A program made the translations under genes and the position numbers. From UBA1757 sp045627385 (GTDB lineage Bacteria > Bacteroidota > Bacteroidia > Bacteroidales > UBA1402): a DNA stretch of 64,000 bases. The stretch spans positions 1 to 64,000 of the forward strand of contig JAZQNO010000026.1 in the NCBI GenBank assembly GCA_045627385.1. Reading direction: 5' to 3'. This document shows positions 51,921-61,005 of the stretch, in pieces (position 1 is the stretch's first letter; each line of letters starts with the position of its first letter). Under the pieces are notes generated by a model. It had not been told where the DNA came from, did no database searches, and saw nothing but the letters and a program-made list of their open reading frames with translations.

Positions 51921-52529
51921 CTACTTGATGATGTCGAACGAGTATCCTTGCGCGATACAGTAATCGAGAAAACGCGGCAGCGCCCACTGCATGTTGGGCT
52001 GCGCTTTCAAAGAATCGTGAAAGACCACGACCGAACCGTTCCTCACATAGCGGCAGGCTTTTCTCAAAACCTGTTGGGGAGTCAGTTTGCGGTAGTAGTC
52101 GCGGGGAACGACATCCGACTGGATGATGCGGTATTTGTGACGAAGACGGATGTACAGACGGAAGTTGAGGAAACCGTGCGGCGGACGGAACAGATCGGAA
52201 TCGATCAGTTTCGCGGCCTTTTCCACATTGTCCAGGTAATCCTTGAAACAGACAGACGAGACCTTCATGTGGTTGAACGTGTGGTTGCCCGTGCGGTGTC
52301 CGCGTCTAAGAATATCTTCATAGAGCTGTGGAAAACGGCTCACATTCTCACCCACACAAAAGAAGGTCGCTTTGATTCCGTATCGGTCTAGAAGGTCCAA
52401 TACCCAAGGAGTCAACTCGGGTATCGGACCATCGTCAAAAGTCAGATATATCTTTTTCTCGTGATGGGAAAAACGCCACTTAATGCCTTTGGGAAGGCGG
52501 AGGAAGAAAGGCAGCTGTTCGATCAGCAT
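51921..52529 (-). CDS. polysaccharide deacetylase family protein
   Basis: A 202-residue NodB-homology protein. The metal and catalytic motifs are IYLTFDDGPIPEL (Asp-Asp), GNHTFNH (His ligands), RPPHGFLN (Arg and Pro) and VVFHDSLKA (His). There is no signal peptide or full transmembrane segment, unlike many cell-wall deacetylases, so it may act in the cytoplasm on a lipid-linked sugar. Its ATG shares one base with the DUF2723 stop. Confidence 0.93.
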   Translation of the reverse strand: MLIEQLPFFLRLPKGIKWRFSHHEKKIYLTFDDGPIPELTPWVLDLLDRYGIKATFFCVGENVSRFPQLYEDILRRGHRTGNHTFNHMKVSSVCFKDYLDNVEKAAKLIDSDLFRPPHGFLNFRLYIRLRHKYRIIQSDVVPRDYYRKLTPQQVLRKACRYVRNGSVVVFHDSLKAQPNMQWALPRFLDYCIAQGYSFDIIK

Positions 52530-55500
52530 CAGCGGTTGAGATAATTGAACTTGCTCACATAATCCTGAAACATCGGGCCGTAGGTGTCATACACAGATTC
52601 GTCGAAACTTCCGGTCATAGTAATCAGGTTCTGCATGGTAACCAATTGGGTGCCCAGCACTTCGATGCCGCTTCCCCAACGGTTCTGCGGCTGACTGTAG
52701 ACCCAGTCACAAGTCTCGATGCAGGTTTCAAACGCTTTCTCAGTCAGAGCCTTCGCTTCGTCGGCTCGGTCAAGTCGGCGAAGGGCGTCGATGATTTCAG
52801 CCATACCGGCCAGACCTCCGCTGACGTAGTTGACCGGGAACAGGTCGGTCGGGAAGACCTCCAGACAACGGTCAATGGCCCGGGATGCCATTTCGGTCTT
52901 GCCTTCAGACATCAGCTGACGGACAAGCACGCCGAACATCTGACGCTGAGTGCGGCACATACCAAGAATTTTTTCATCCAAGTACACTGTAGAATCCTGA
53001 ATATTGCCCCAACGGTACTTGTTGACCATATTGTCAAACATCCGTTCCGAGTTGACATTCTGAGCCACGGGAGCAATTTTGTAGACCATGCCCTCGTGGG
53101 TGAAATACCTCTGATAGGTACGCATCAGAGCGGGATCCACCGTGACTGCAAAATACAACGGACGCTTCCATCCGGTCTCTTCAATCAACTTGAGCAACAT
53201 TATTTCGTGCTTACCCAGATAAGTCTTGCCGCCGAAATTGAACTGCATGACAGGCACAATCTTGTTGTAATACTTTTCATCGACATATTTGTTGGCGATG
53301 ACCTGGTCGCGGTCGACTTCAAAGTACAGCTTGCTGGCGGGGATGTTGTCGATCAACTCGCTGTAGCCTTGAATCTTCTTGGTGTATTCCTTGTCGCTTT
53401 CCATCCAGGCCATGGCCGTCTGTAGAGAGATGGAATCCTGACGGCGCGGAATGATGCGGACCACGTCGCGATGTCCGTTTCTGTACATAGGCTCAGACCA
53501 GTCGAGCGGGAAGGCTTCAGATTCGTAATAGGGTCGCATCATCTGGCTATAGTACCAGTCGGTCTGGAGATAGGACATGTTGCAGACACGCACGTCGGTA
53601 CGGACACCTTCCACCTCCTGGAGATACCAGAGCGGGAATGTGTCGTTGTCGCCGTTGGTGAAAATGATGGCGTTTTCATCGCACCCGACCAGATAGTTGT
53701 AGGCGAAATCCGGACAGGTGTAACGGCCGCTGCGGTCGTGGTCGTCCCAGTTCTCACAAGCCATCAGAGCAGGCACGCCCAGACAGAGGACGCTCACCAG
53801 AATGGCGGCTGCGCTCTCGGGCATGATTTTGCGCACCAGTTTCACCAGTGCAGGCACGGCCAGACCGATCCAGATGCAGAAAGCGTAGAAGGAACCCGCA
53901 TAGGCGTAGTCGCGTTCACGGGGCTGGTTGGGCGTCTGGTTCAGGTAAAGGACGATGGCCAGACCGGTCATGAAGAAAAGGAAGAAGGTGATCCAGAATC
54001 CCTGATTGCCCTTGCGGCCGCTGTAGAGCTGCCAAAGCAGGCCGATGACGCCCAGCAGAAGCGGCAGGAGATAATAGCGGTTGTAGCCGCGGTTCTCCTT
54101 GAGTTCCTGAGGCATGTCATCGAGATCTCCGACCAGCATGCGGTCGATGAAAGGAATGCCGGAAATCCAGTTGCCCTTGTCGATTTCGCCCATGGTGCCC
54201 TGAATATCGTTCTGACGGCCGGCGAAATTCCACATGAAGTAACGCCAGTACATGTAGTTGATCTGGTAGGAAAAGAAGAAACGCAGGTTGTCGCCCATGG
54301 TCGGCATGACGACGGTTTCCCGCTTGCCCATCTTCTCGTAAGAGACCTTTTTCCCTTGGAAACGGCTCCAACTCTTGTAGGCGGACACATGGTCTTCGCG
54401 GCTGCTGTACATACGCGGGAAGAACATGTTGAGTTCGTCCACCATGACGGGGCGCTCGTTGTATCCGACAATGACGTAGCGGTCCTTCTCCTCGGGACTG
54501 GCTTTGGCCTTTTTCTCCCAGACGGCTCCACGCTGCTGGTACTGAGGCACGAAAGCTGTCTTGGTCTGCTTCCACTTGATTTCCGAAACGAAAGTCTGAC
54601 CGTAGATGAGAGGCGTCTCGCCATATTGTTCACGGTTGAGATAACGTTCGAGGGTGAACATATTGTCGGGCGAGTTCTGGTCCATCGGAGGACAGGCGTT
54701 GGAACGGATGACGGTCAGACCGTATGAGGCATAGCCGATGAGCATGACCGCCAGACAGATCTGGACGATGTTCATCAGAGAATGCGACAGCTTTTTCCAA
54801 CGGAACGACACCAATGCGACGATGGCGCAAAGGACAATCCACAGAAGAGCCTTGTGTCCGACGAAAGGAATGCCCACCAGCATGATGTTCAGGCAGAATG
54901 CCAGACGGGCACGTTTTTCGTTGTTTTCGAGATAGGTTTCGCGGATGCCCCAGACCAAAGAGGCGGCTACCAGCAGGACATAGATGACTGCTCCGGTGTT
55001 GAAGGGACAGCCGAACACATTGACGAAGAGCAGGTCTGCCCAACCGGCGACATTGACGAAACCGGGAACGACGCCGTAAAGGATGATGGCGATGAGGACG
55101 AACGAACCCAGCAACGACAGGATGGAGCCTTTCAGCGTGATGTTCTGGCTGCGGCGATAGTAATAGACCAGCACCAGCGCGGGAATGCACAGGAGGTTCA
55201 GCAGGTGGACGCCGATGGACAGGCCCATCATGTAGGCGATGAATACGATCCAGCGGTTGGCATGGGGCTCGTCGGCACAGTCTTCCCATTTGAGGATGGC
55301 CCAGAACACGACCGCCGTAAACAGAGACGAGAAGGCGTACACTTCGCCTTCAACGGCCGAGAACCAGAACGTGTCGGTGAAGGTGTAGGCCAGCGAACCG
55401 ACCAGTCCGGCTCCGATGACAGCGACAATCTGGCCCAATCCGGGTTCTTCACCTTCTTTGAAGACGAGTTTTTTGGCCAGATGGGTGATGGTCCAGAACA

Positions 55501-55777
55501 GGAACAGTATGGTCAGGGCGCTGAACAGGGCCGACATGGAATTGACGCAGCGGGCCACCGTCTCGGGAGACGATGCGAAATGGGCGAACATGCGGCCTGT
55601 CAGCATGAAGAAAGGCGCTCCTGGCGGATGGCCCACGTCAAGTTTATAGGCAGCTGAAATGAACTCGCCGCAATCCCAGAAACTGGCTGTCGGCTCAATG
55701 GTCATCAGATAGGTGACTGCCGCAATGGCGAAGGCCACCCAACCGAAAATCGTGTTGAATAATCTGAAACGTTTCAT
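52529..55777 (-). CDS. DUF2723 family membrane protein, GT-C-like
   Basis: A protein of 1082 residues. The first ~320 residues have many hydrophobic segments and the motif EPTASFWDCGEFISAAYKLDVGHPPGAPF, of which FWDCGEFI and GHPPGAP are the family signature. More membrane segments lie near 530-690, and a large soluble C-terminal domain (about 690-1082) contains ITNGDNDTFPLWYLQEVEGV-like residues. The family is often described as protein O-mannosyltransferase-like GT-C enzymes. ATG 55777 is used (MKRFRLFNTIF). It is the first gene of the glycan operon. Confidence 0.85.
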   Translation of the reverse strand: MKRFRLFNTIFGWVAFAIAAVTYLMTIEPTASFWDCGEFISAAYKLDVGHPPGAPFFMLTGRMFAHFASSPETVARCVNSMSALFSALTILFLFWTITHLAKKLVFKEGEEPGLGQIVAVIGAGLVGSLAYTFTDTFWFSAVEGEVYAFSSLFTAVVFWAILKWEDCADEPHANRWIVFIAYMMGLSIGVHLLNLLCIPALVLVYYYRRSQNITLKGSILSLLGSFVLIAIILYGVVPGFVNVAGWADLLFVNVFGCPFNTGAVIYVLLVAASLVWGIRETYLENNEKRARLAFCLNIMLVGIPFVGHKALLWIVLCAIVALVSFRWKKLSHSLMNIVQICLAVMLIGYASYGLTVIRSNACPPMDQNSPDNMFTLERYLNREQYGETPLIYGQTFVSEIKWKQTKTAFVPQYQQRGAVWEKKAKASPEEKDRYVIVGYNERPVMVDELNMFFPRMYSSREDHVSAYKSWSRFQGKKVSYEKMGKRETVVMPTMGDNLRFFFSYQINYMYWRYFMWNFAGRQNDIQGTMGEIDKGNWISGIPFIDRMLVGDLDDMPQELKENRGYNRYYLLPLLLGVIGLLWQLYSGRKGNQGFWITFFLFFMTGLAIVLYLNQTPNQPRERDYAYAGSFYAFCIWIGLAVPALVKLVRKIMPESAAAILVSVLCLGVPALMACENWDDHDRSGRYTCPDFAYNYLVGCDENAIIFTNGDNDTFPLWYLQEVEGVRTDVRVCNMSYLQTDWYYSQMMRPYYESEAFPLDWSEPMYRNGHRDVVRIIPRRQDSISLQTAMAWMESDKEYTKKIQGYSELIDNIPASKLYFEVDRDQVIANKYVDEKYYNKIVPVMQFNFGGKTYLGKHEIMLLKLIEETGWKRPLYFAVTVDPALMRTYQRYFTHEGMVYKIAPVAQNVNSERMFDNMVNKYRWGNIQDSTVYLDEKILGMCRTQRQMFGVLVRQLMSEGKTEMASRAIDRCLEVFPTDLFPVNYVSGGLAGMAEIIDALRRLDRADEAKALTEKAFETCIETCDWVYSQPQNRWGSGIEVLGTQLVTMQNLITMTGSFDESVYDTYGPMFQDYVSKFNYLNR

Positions 55778-55857
55778 ACGTGTGTAAGTGCGTGCGTAAG
55801 AGTTCGCGAAGTTAATCCTTTTCTTTCGCATTTGAAAGCCTCAAACGTCTTTTAAGC

Positions 55858-57975
55858 TTACTTCACACGCACTTGCAAGGCCAATTGTGACTGACAATGT
55901 CCGTCACTCTGCTCGAGTCCGTTTCCACACAGTTCGCGGTCAGCGTAAAACAAATGTTTCAGACGGAGACCCAACTGAATATGGCTGTTTATGTCCCACT
56001 GTGCCAGCAGACACAGACGGCCGCCTTTTCCCGACAGGGTGGCAATGGGGAAACTGCCCGTCAGATCGGGAGAATACAGCGACAGACGACTGTCGTAGGA
56101 ATCGGTGTCGAACTGTGCGTACTGCACGGCCAGCTGATAAGGCTTTGCCTCTGGTCTGTAGCGGATTTCCTGCGCCAGAAGCCAACCGGAAGATGGTTCT
56201 CTTTCCTTGGATTCCCACGAAATCAGCCTGTCTGAAAATCCTGACAGGATACGGAACGAGCGCTGACTGCCGTCGTTTTTCTCATAGGAGCACAAGGAAA
56301 GATTCGTTTTGAAACGCCAGTCCTTTTCCGAAACGGTCCATTGCACCCGGCACTGGCTGCGGCTCTCCTGGAGGGTGGAGGCCGCGCCGGTCTCGGCGGG
56401 CGAATTGCCCGCCTTTGACCGGCGCGAAAGCCGCACGGAAACCTCCTGACCGCCACCCGGACTGACACGTGCTTCAAGCATCAGGTCTGTGCCCTCAGAC
56501 GGTGCGCTGACCCCGTACTTGAGCCAGGGGAAGCGGAACACATCGGCATACGCAATCCATTCGACGTGTTTGAAAAGCCGACAATCGGCCCGCATGAAGA
56601 AGCCTTGTTCATTGGCGACAAGCGAATTCTCACCGAAAGAGGAAGCGTAAGGGGCTTGATATTCAGGCTGATAATTGCGATAGGAGAAAAAGCAGTCGAA
56701 CAGCGGATGGAAGGGATGAGACACCGATACCAGAGCGGCCGTATGCCCCGCCGCATCGGCCGCCCACTCGGCGCCAAGCAGCGTTTCTCCCAGCAGGAGA
56801 CGCCCGTCCAAGGATACGTTCGCGCCTCTTTTCCCTCTGAAGTAGAACAAATTGTAGGGCTTTGGATCTGCTTGTCGATTGGCATTGTAGAAGTAGGCGA
56901 TTCCGTTGGCAGACAGTTGCAGACACTCCGTTTCGAAACTCAGCCGTCCGCCCGCCAAGGTTTCCGACACCTGACGCCGTCGCGACAGTTCCAAAAAGGT
57001 CCGATGAAACCCGTCTGTCTTGAAATTGGTGAAGGTATTCCCTTCTCTGTCCGCATCGAGTTTGCGACAAGAGACAAATTCCAGGCATCGGAAGTGAGGC
57101 AGAGGCGTCAGTTCTATGGCCGCACCCCGGAAAAAGCCGCTTTCGGCCGTGGAAGCGTGTGGACGGATGGGGGAAGCGCCTGACGAAAGGACATTGCCTG
57201 CTGACGTTTTTCCTCCGAAAGTGCCGGAAGACACCACAAGACCTTGGGCAAGACTGATCTTGTAATCGCCCAAAGCCAATGTCTTCAGGCATCCGTCTGT
57301 CTTGAGCAGGGCGTAAGCGCCTGCAAAATCGAGACCATGTTCACCGGCATCCTTTTCCACACCGAAGCCGCATTGAAAGCGTCTTCCACAGGCATACCGA
57401 TAACGGAGGCTGCCGGCCAAAGGGCTCCCGACGTAGGATTTTCCCAGTTGGAACGCGCTGTCGGTCCGTTCTTTATATCCTTGTTTGACCTGCAGGGAGG
57501 CTTCCGTCTTGAAGCGCACTTGCGAGCGGCCGTGAGAGACGGTTTCCAAAAGATTCGCACGCTGACGGCCAGAAGGCTGCTTCAAGCAAACGAAGGGCCG
57601 TATCCGAGCCAGCAGACGATCGTCCCAAGCAGGCACCATCAGCAATTGGGAAAGGGTCTGCAGCGGTGCCTGACGGTACAGATACAGAGCCAGCTGTTCG
57701 CGTTGGGCCGCCGACAGAAAGGGAATCGACTCCAGTTCCTGCCGGTCGGCGCTGTTCAGGTCGACGGGGTTTTCCCACAGCATCTGAAACTGCTCGTACA
57801 AATCGTCCGGATCCAGTCCCGACTCAGATTCCACAGCAGCCTCCGCATATTCTTCCCACAAGCGCACCAGCTCTTCAGACATTTCTCCAACATCCTGAGC
57901 TTCAACAAAAAAGCACAGGCAGACAAGTACTGCAAGAATCCCGAGACGACGCAGACAGAAGAATCGGCCAATCAT
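55858..57975 (-). CDS. helix-hairpin-helix protein with outer-membrane-like C-terminal region
   Basis: 705 residues from ATG 57975, which overlaps the upstream stop by four bases. A signal peptide (LAVLVCLCFFVEAQ) is followed by a helical segment and two HhH-type repeats (NPVDLNSADRQELESIPFLS, then LQTLSQLLMVPAWDDRLLARIRPF, about 75-145). The rest (about 160-705) is a long series of amphipathic strands with aromatic girdles, ending in VRVK, which looks like a large outer-membrane barrel. The HhH part is of the ComEA type, which binds DNA in uptake systems. DNA binding at the surface is an inference. Confidence 0.8.
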   Translation of the reverse strand: MIGRFFCLRRLGILAVLVCLCFFVEAQDVGEMSEELVRLWEEYAEAAVESESGLDPDDLYEQFQMLWENPVDLNSADRQELESIPFLSAAQREQLALYLYRQAPLQTLSQLLMVPAWDDRLLARIRPFVCLKQPSGRQRANLLETVSHGRSQVRFKTEASLQVKQGYKERTDSAFQLGKSYVGSPLAGSLRYRYACGRRFQCGFGVEKDAGEHGLDFAGAYALLKTDGCLKTLALGDYKISLAQGLVVSSGTFGGKTSAGNVLSSGASPIRPHASTAESGFFRGAAIELTPLPHFRCLEFVSCRKLDADREGNTFTNFKTDGFHRTFLELSRRRQVSETLAGGRLSFETECLQLSANGIAYFYNANRQADPKPYNLFYFRGKRGANVSLDGRLLLGETLLGAEWAADAAGHTAALVSVSHPFHPLFDCFFSYRNYQPEYQAPYASSFGENSLVANEQGFFMRADCRLFKHVEWIAYADVFRFPWLKYGVSAPSEGTDLMLEARVSPGGGQEVSVRLSRRSKAGNSPAETGAASTLQESRSQCRVQWTVSEKDWRFKTNLSLCSYEKNDGSQRSFRILSGFSDRLISWESKEREPSSGWLLAQEIRYRPEAKPYQLAVQYAQFDTDSYDSRLSLYSPDLTGSFPIATLSGKGGRLCLLAQWDINSHIQLGLRLKHLFYADRELCGNGLEQSDGHCQSQLALQVRVK

Positions 57976-58817
57976 GGATGCAGATTCCATCGGAGCGTCA
58001 TGAACAAAGAAGGAGGCAGCCCCGGGAACCAGGACGCGGCCAATGCCAACTGCCCCTCTGCCCTGCGGATGTCCATTCCCAAGGAAGGACAGAACGAAGG
58101 ACAAGAGAAACCCGCGCTGCCCACAACGAGAGTTTCGTCAGACACTTGCCAAATTTCCGATTCCGCACCGCAGCGGCACATCAGAGGATAGCCCAGCGTC
58201 TTGTCCAGTTCGAAAGCCAAGCGCAGACCCGGCGGCCATTCGCCGACCGCGCCCAAACGCATTCCGGAAGGCCATCCGATGCCGTCGTGCCGCGACAGGA
58301 CGACATTCGACACCGCCAGCAGGCAATGCCAGTTTTCAAAGGGACGGTAGAGACACCAGATGTCGGGGAGCAAAGCGCCATAAGAACCCGTGTCAGACCT
58401 TATATGGCGGTATGACAGACTTAATCCGACGGCCAGAGGCGGCGCCATGCGGCGGACCAGTTGAAGCCCTGCCTGACGCTCCGGAGCCCCTGCCGAATTC
58501 CAGGGATGTCCCGACGACCCCAGAGAGAACTCCCAGCCGAACCAGGGAGATTGTCCGCATACCTGTAACTTTTCCATGGACATTGCCGTCTGAGAAAATG
58601 GAAGCGACACCGAGACGTCGGCGAAACCGACGGAAACGCAATGGCAGCATTGAGCTGCAGTATCTGACGCCCAACGGCCGGTCAGAAATGAGACAAGCGT
58701 TCCGCCTTTGGCCTGGCAGCCGGCATCGGCCGACCATTCCCCAGAGGCAATGTTTTGCGGCAGGGCCCTCACGGGTGCTGCAATCGCTAGATACACTAAT
58801 AGATGAGGTGTTTTCAT
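57972..58817 (-). CDS. exported protein of unknown function upstream of the HhH protein
   Basis: 281 residues from ATG 58817 (MKTPHLLVYLAIAAPV, signal peptide). Alternating aromatic and small residues, for example VGLSLSYRHIRSDTGSYGALLP and LRLAFELDKTLGYP, suggest a beta-barrel. Ten cysteines are unusual for an exported barrel. I do not recognise the family. The stop overlaps the HhH gene start by four bases, so the two proteins are made together and probably work together. Confidence 0.65.
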   Translation of the reverse strand: MKTPHLLVYLAIAAPVRALPQNIASGEWSADAGCQAKGGTLVSFLTGRWASDTAAQCCHCVSVGFADVSVSLPFSQTAMSMEKLQVCGQSPWFGWEFSLGSSGHPWNSAGAPERQAGLQLVRRMAPPLAVGLSLSYRHIRSDTGSYGALLPDIWCLYRPFENWHCLLAVSNVVLSRHDGIGWPSGMRLGAVGEWPPGLRLAFELDKTLGYPLMCRCGAESEIWQVSDETLVVGSAGFSCPSFCPSLGMDIRRAEGQLALAASWFPGLPPSLFMTLRWNLHP

Positions 58818-58847
58818 GGTACTTTCAGTGGTACTGGAATTGTCCGA

Positions 58848-58855
58848 CAAAACTA
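58848..58855 (-). promoter_or_regulatory. TAnnTTTG -7 element for the 58817 gene
   Basis: The minus strand reads TAGTTTTG about 30 bases before the ATG at 58817. It excludes the in-frame start at 58862. Confidence 0.5.
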
Positions 58856-58927
58856 TGGACACCGACTGGGATTTGTGCTATCGTTTCAGTTTAAAATAAT
58901 TCCTTTTTCGACAGATTGAGGGCCTAA

Positions 58928-58958
58928 TTGCAAACTTTTCGCTCTAAACGTATATTTG
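58928..58958 (+). promoter_or_regulatory. promoter of the DUF4294 gene
   Basis: TTG at 58928-58930 and TATATTTG at 58951-58958 are 20 bases apart, a good consensus match; the ATG follows at 58980. Confidence 0.65.
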
Positions 58959-58979
58959 CACCTGATTTCATAAACGGCA

Positions 58980-59597
58980 ATGGACAAAAAAGCCTTCACA
59001 CTATGGATTCTGACTTGTGTTCTGAGTGTCTCGAACCTGAAGGCTCAGACACCCCAGAACGCCATTGCCAGCCGTGGCAGGGCTTTCGAGATTCCGGCCT
59101 ATGTCGATTATCTCGGCGACACCATTCCGCTGGTCACTCTGAAGCCGTTCTACATATTCGCACCGGAGCATTTCGCCAATAAGAAGCAGGAACGTTTCTA
59201 TTGGAAGACCGTCCGGGATGTCCGCATCTGTCTGCCATTGGCCAAAATCGTTGCGGCAACCCTCATCGAAACCACCGAATATCTGCGCACGCTGCCCGAC
59301 GACAAGGCACGCGAGAAGCACCTCCATCAGATGGAAAAAGATCTGATAAAGGAATACGAACCCGTGCTGCGGAAAATGACATACAGCCAAGGGAAAGTGC
59401 TTCTCAAACTGATTGTAAGAGAATGCGACTCAAATCCTTACGACATTCTGAAAGGATACATCGGCACTTTTGCGGCCGATTTCTGGCAGGGAGTCGCACG
59501 GCTCTTCACGGCAGACCTGAAGATGGACTACCGGCCGGACAATCGGGACGCGCTCATCGAACGCATCGCCATCAAGATAGAGCAGGGAGAATTATAA
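58980..59597 (+). CDS. DUF4294 family exported protein
   Basis: A 205-residue protein with a signal peptide (MDKKAFTLWILTCVLSVS, cut near LKAQ). DYLGDTIPLVTLKPFYIFAP, ERFYWKTVRDVRICLPLAKI and FAADFWQGVARLFTADLKMDY match the DUF4294 family of Bacteroidetes, whose function is unknown. It has its own promoter and overlaps the convergent metK stop by six bases. Confidence 0.82.
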   Translation: MDKKAFTLWILTCVLSVSNLKAQTPQNAIASRGRAFEIPAYVDYLGDTIPLVTLKPFYIFAPEHFANKKQERFYWKTVRDVRICLPLAKIVAATLIETTEYLRTLPDDKAREKHLHQMEKDLIKEYEPVLRKMTYSQGKVLLKLIVRECDSNPYDILKGYIGTFAADFWQGVARLFTADLKMDYRPDNRDALIERIAIKIEQGEL

Positions 59598-60881
59598 TCC
59601 GAAAGCCTCTTTCACCTTATCCACATAGTCGAGTTTTTCCCAAGGGAACAGTTCGACCTGGAGCGTCTTTTCACCGGCCTGAGGCGAGTAGAAGGTCTTG
59701 GAGACCACTCTCGGATCGCGGCCGAAATGCCCGTAGGCAGCCGTTTCTTCGTAGATGGGATTGCGCAGTTTCAAACGGTTTTCAATAGCTTTCGGCCTCA
59801 TGTCGAAAATTTCGGACACGCGGGCGGCGATTTCGGCATCGCTCATTTTCACGTGCGATTTGCCGTACGTGTTGACACAAAGGCTTACCGGAGTCGCCAC
59901 ACCGATAGCGTAGGCCACCTGAATGAGAATTTCGTCGGCGACGCCGGCGGCAACCATGTTTTTGGCGATGTGACGGGCAGCGTAAGCGGCCGAACGGTCG
60001 ACTTTCGAAGGGTCCTTTCCAGAGAAAGCGCCGCCGCCGTGAGCACCCTTGCCGCCATAGGTGTCGACGATGATTTTGCGCCCGGTCAGGCCGCTGTCAC
60101 CGTGAGGTCCTCCAATGACGAATTTTCCAGTCGGGTTGACCATAAGCACCAGTCGGTCGTCCAAGAGAGAAGCCAGACGTTCATCTGCGGAAAATGTTCT
60201 TGGAATCAGATATTTCTGGACATCCGAACGGATGGTTGCAAGCATTTCGGCATCGGCCTCGTCCTGAGTCTTGCCGTTGCCGGCCTGGACGAACTCGTCG
60301 TGTTGGGTGGAAATGACGATGGTGTGGATGCGCTGGGGAATGCCCTGTTCGTCGTATTCCACCGTCACCTGCGATTTGGAATCGGGACGGAGATAGGTCA
60401 TCACCTTCCCTTCGCGGCGGATTTCGGACAGTTCGTAGACCAGACGGTGGGCCAGATCGAGCGGAAGAGGCATGTAGTCTGCCGTGTCGTTGCAGGCATA
60501 GCCGAACATCATGCCCTGATCGCCTGCACCCTGGTTCATGGGGTCCGTTTTGGCAGCTCCGTCGACACCGCGGTTGATGTCGGCAGACTGTTCGTGAATC
60601 GATGAGAAAATGCCGCAGGATTCGGCTTCGAACTTGTACTCGCCCTTGGTGTATCCGATGCGGCGGATGGTCTTGCGGGCAATGTCCTGGACATCGATGG
60701 ATGCGGAGGACTTCACCTCGCCGGCTAAAATCACCTGACCGGTGGTTACGAGGGTTTCACACGCGGTTTTCGACTGGGAATCGAAAGCCAGAAAATGATC
60801 GACAAGAGCGTCGGAAATCTGATCGGCCACCTTATCGGGATGGCCTTCCGAAACGGATTCGGAAGAAAACAGGTAGTTCAT
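59592..60881 (-). CDS. metK: S-adenosylmethionine synthase
   Basis: A 429-residue enzyme making SAM from methionine and ATP. FSSESVSEGHPDKVADQISD (His and metal-site Asp), GAGDQGMMFGYA, GGPHGDSGLTGRKIIVDTYGG and GGGAFSGKDPSKVDRSAAYAAR contain the classic signatures. Length is that of the longer Bacteroidetes form. It supplies SAM to the methyltransferases and QueA in this window. Divergent promoters separate it from purD. I saw no SAM riboswitch in the 124-base leader. Confidence 0.97.
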   Translation of the reverse strand: MNYLFSSESVSEGHPDKVADQISDALVDHFLAFDSQSKTACETLVTTGQVILAGEVKSSASIDVQDIARKTIRRIGYTKGEYKFEAESCGIFSSIHEQSADINRGVDGAAKTDPMNQGAGDQGMMFGYACNDTADYMPLPLDLAHRLVYELSEIRREGKVMTYLRPDSKSQVTVEYDEQGIPQRIHTIVISTQHDEFVQAGNGKTQDEADAEMLATIRSDVQKYLIPRTFSADERLASLLDDRLVLMVNPTGKFVIGGPHGDSGLTGRKIIVDTYGGKGAHGGGAFSGKDPSKVDRSAAYAARHIAKNMVAAGVADEILIQVAYAIGVATPVSLCVNTYGKSHVKMSDAEIAARVSEIFDMRPKAIENRLKLRNPIYEETAAYGHFGRDPRVVSKTFYSPQAGEKTLQVELFPWEKLDYVDKVKEAFGL

Positions 60882-60938
60882 TTTTTTAGCATTTTTTCTT
60901 GTGGTTGCAAGCAGTCAAATCTGTCCACAAAAGCGGCG

Positions 60939-60946
60939 CAAAGATA
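60939..60946 (-). promoter_or_regulatory. TAnnTTTG -7 element for metK
   Basis: The minus strand reads TATCTTTG, about 58 bases before the metK ATG. Confidence 0.55.
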
Positions 60947-60970
60947 GTTCTTTTTCCTCAAAAAAAACAT

Positions 60971-60978
60971 TATCTTTG
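60971..60978 (+). promoter_or_regulatory. TAnnTTTG -7 element for purD
   Basis: TATCTTTG lies 27 bases before the purD ATG. It is 24 bases from the opposite metK element. Confidence 0.55.
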
Positions 60979-61005
60979 TGCCAATAACAACCAATTGGCT
61001 CAGAT

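Noticed and set aside
53471..54727. 418-codon plus-strand frame inside the DUF2723 gene
   Set aside because: His/Val/Glu-rich shadow of a clearly coding membrane protein on the other strand.
60882..61005. Possible SAM riboswitch before metK
   Set aside because: The 124-base gap holds two divergent promoter elements and A/T runs but no paired structure of riboswitch type that I could trace.
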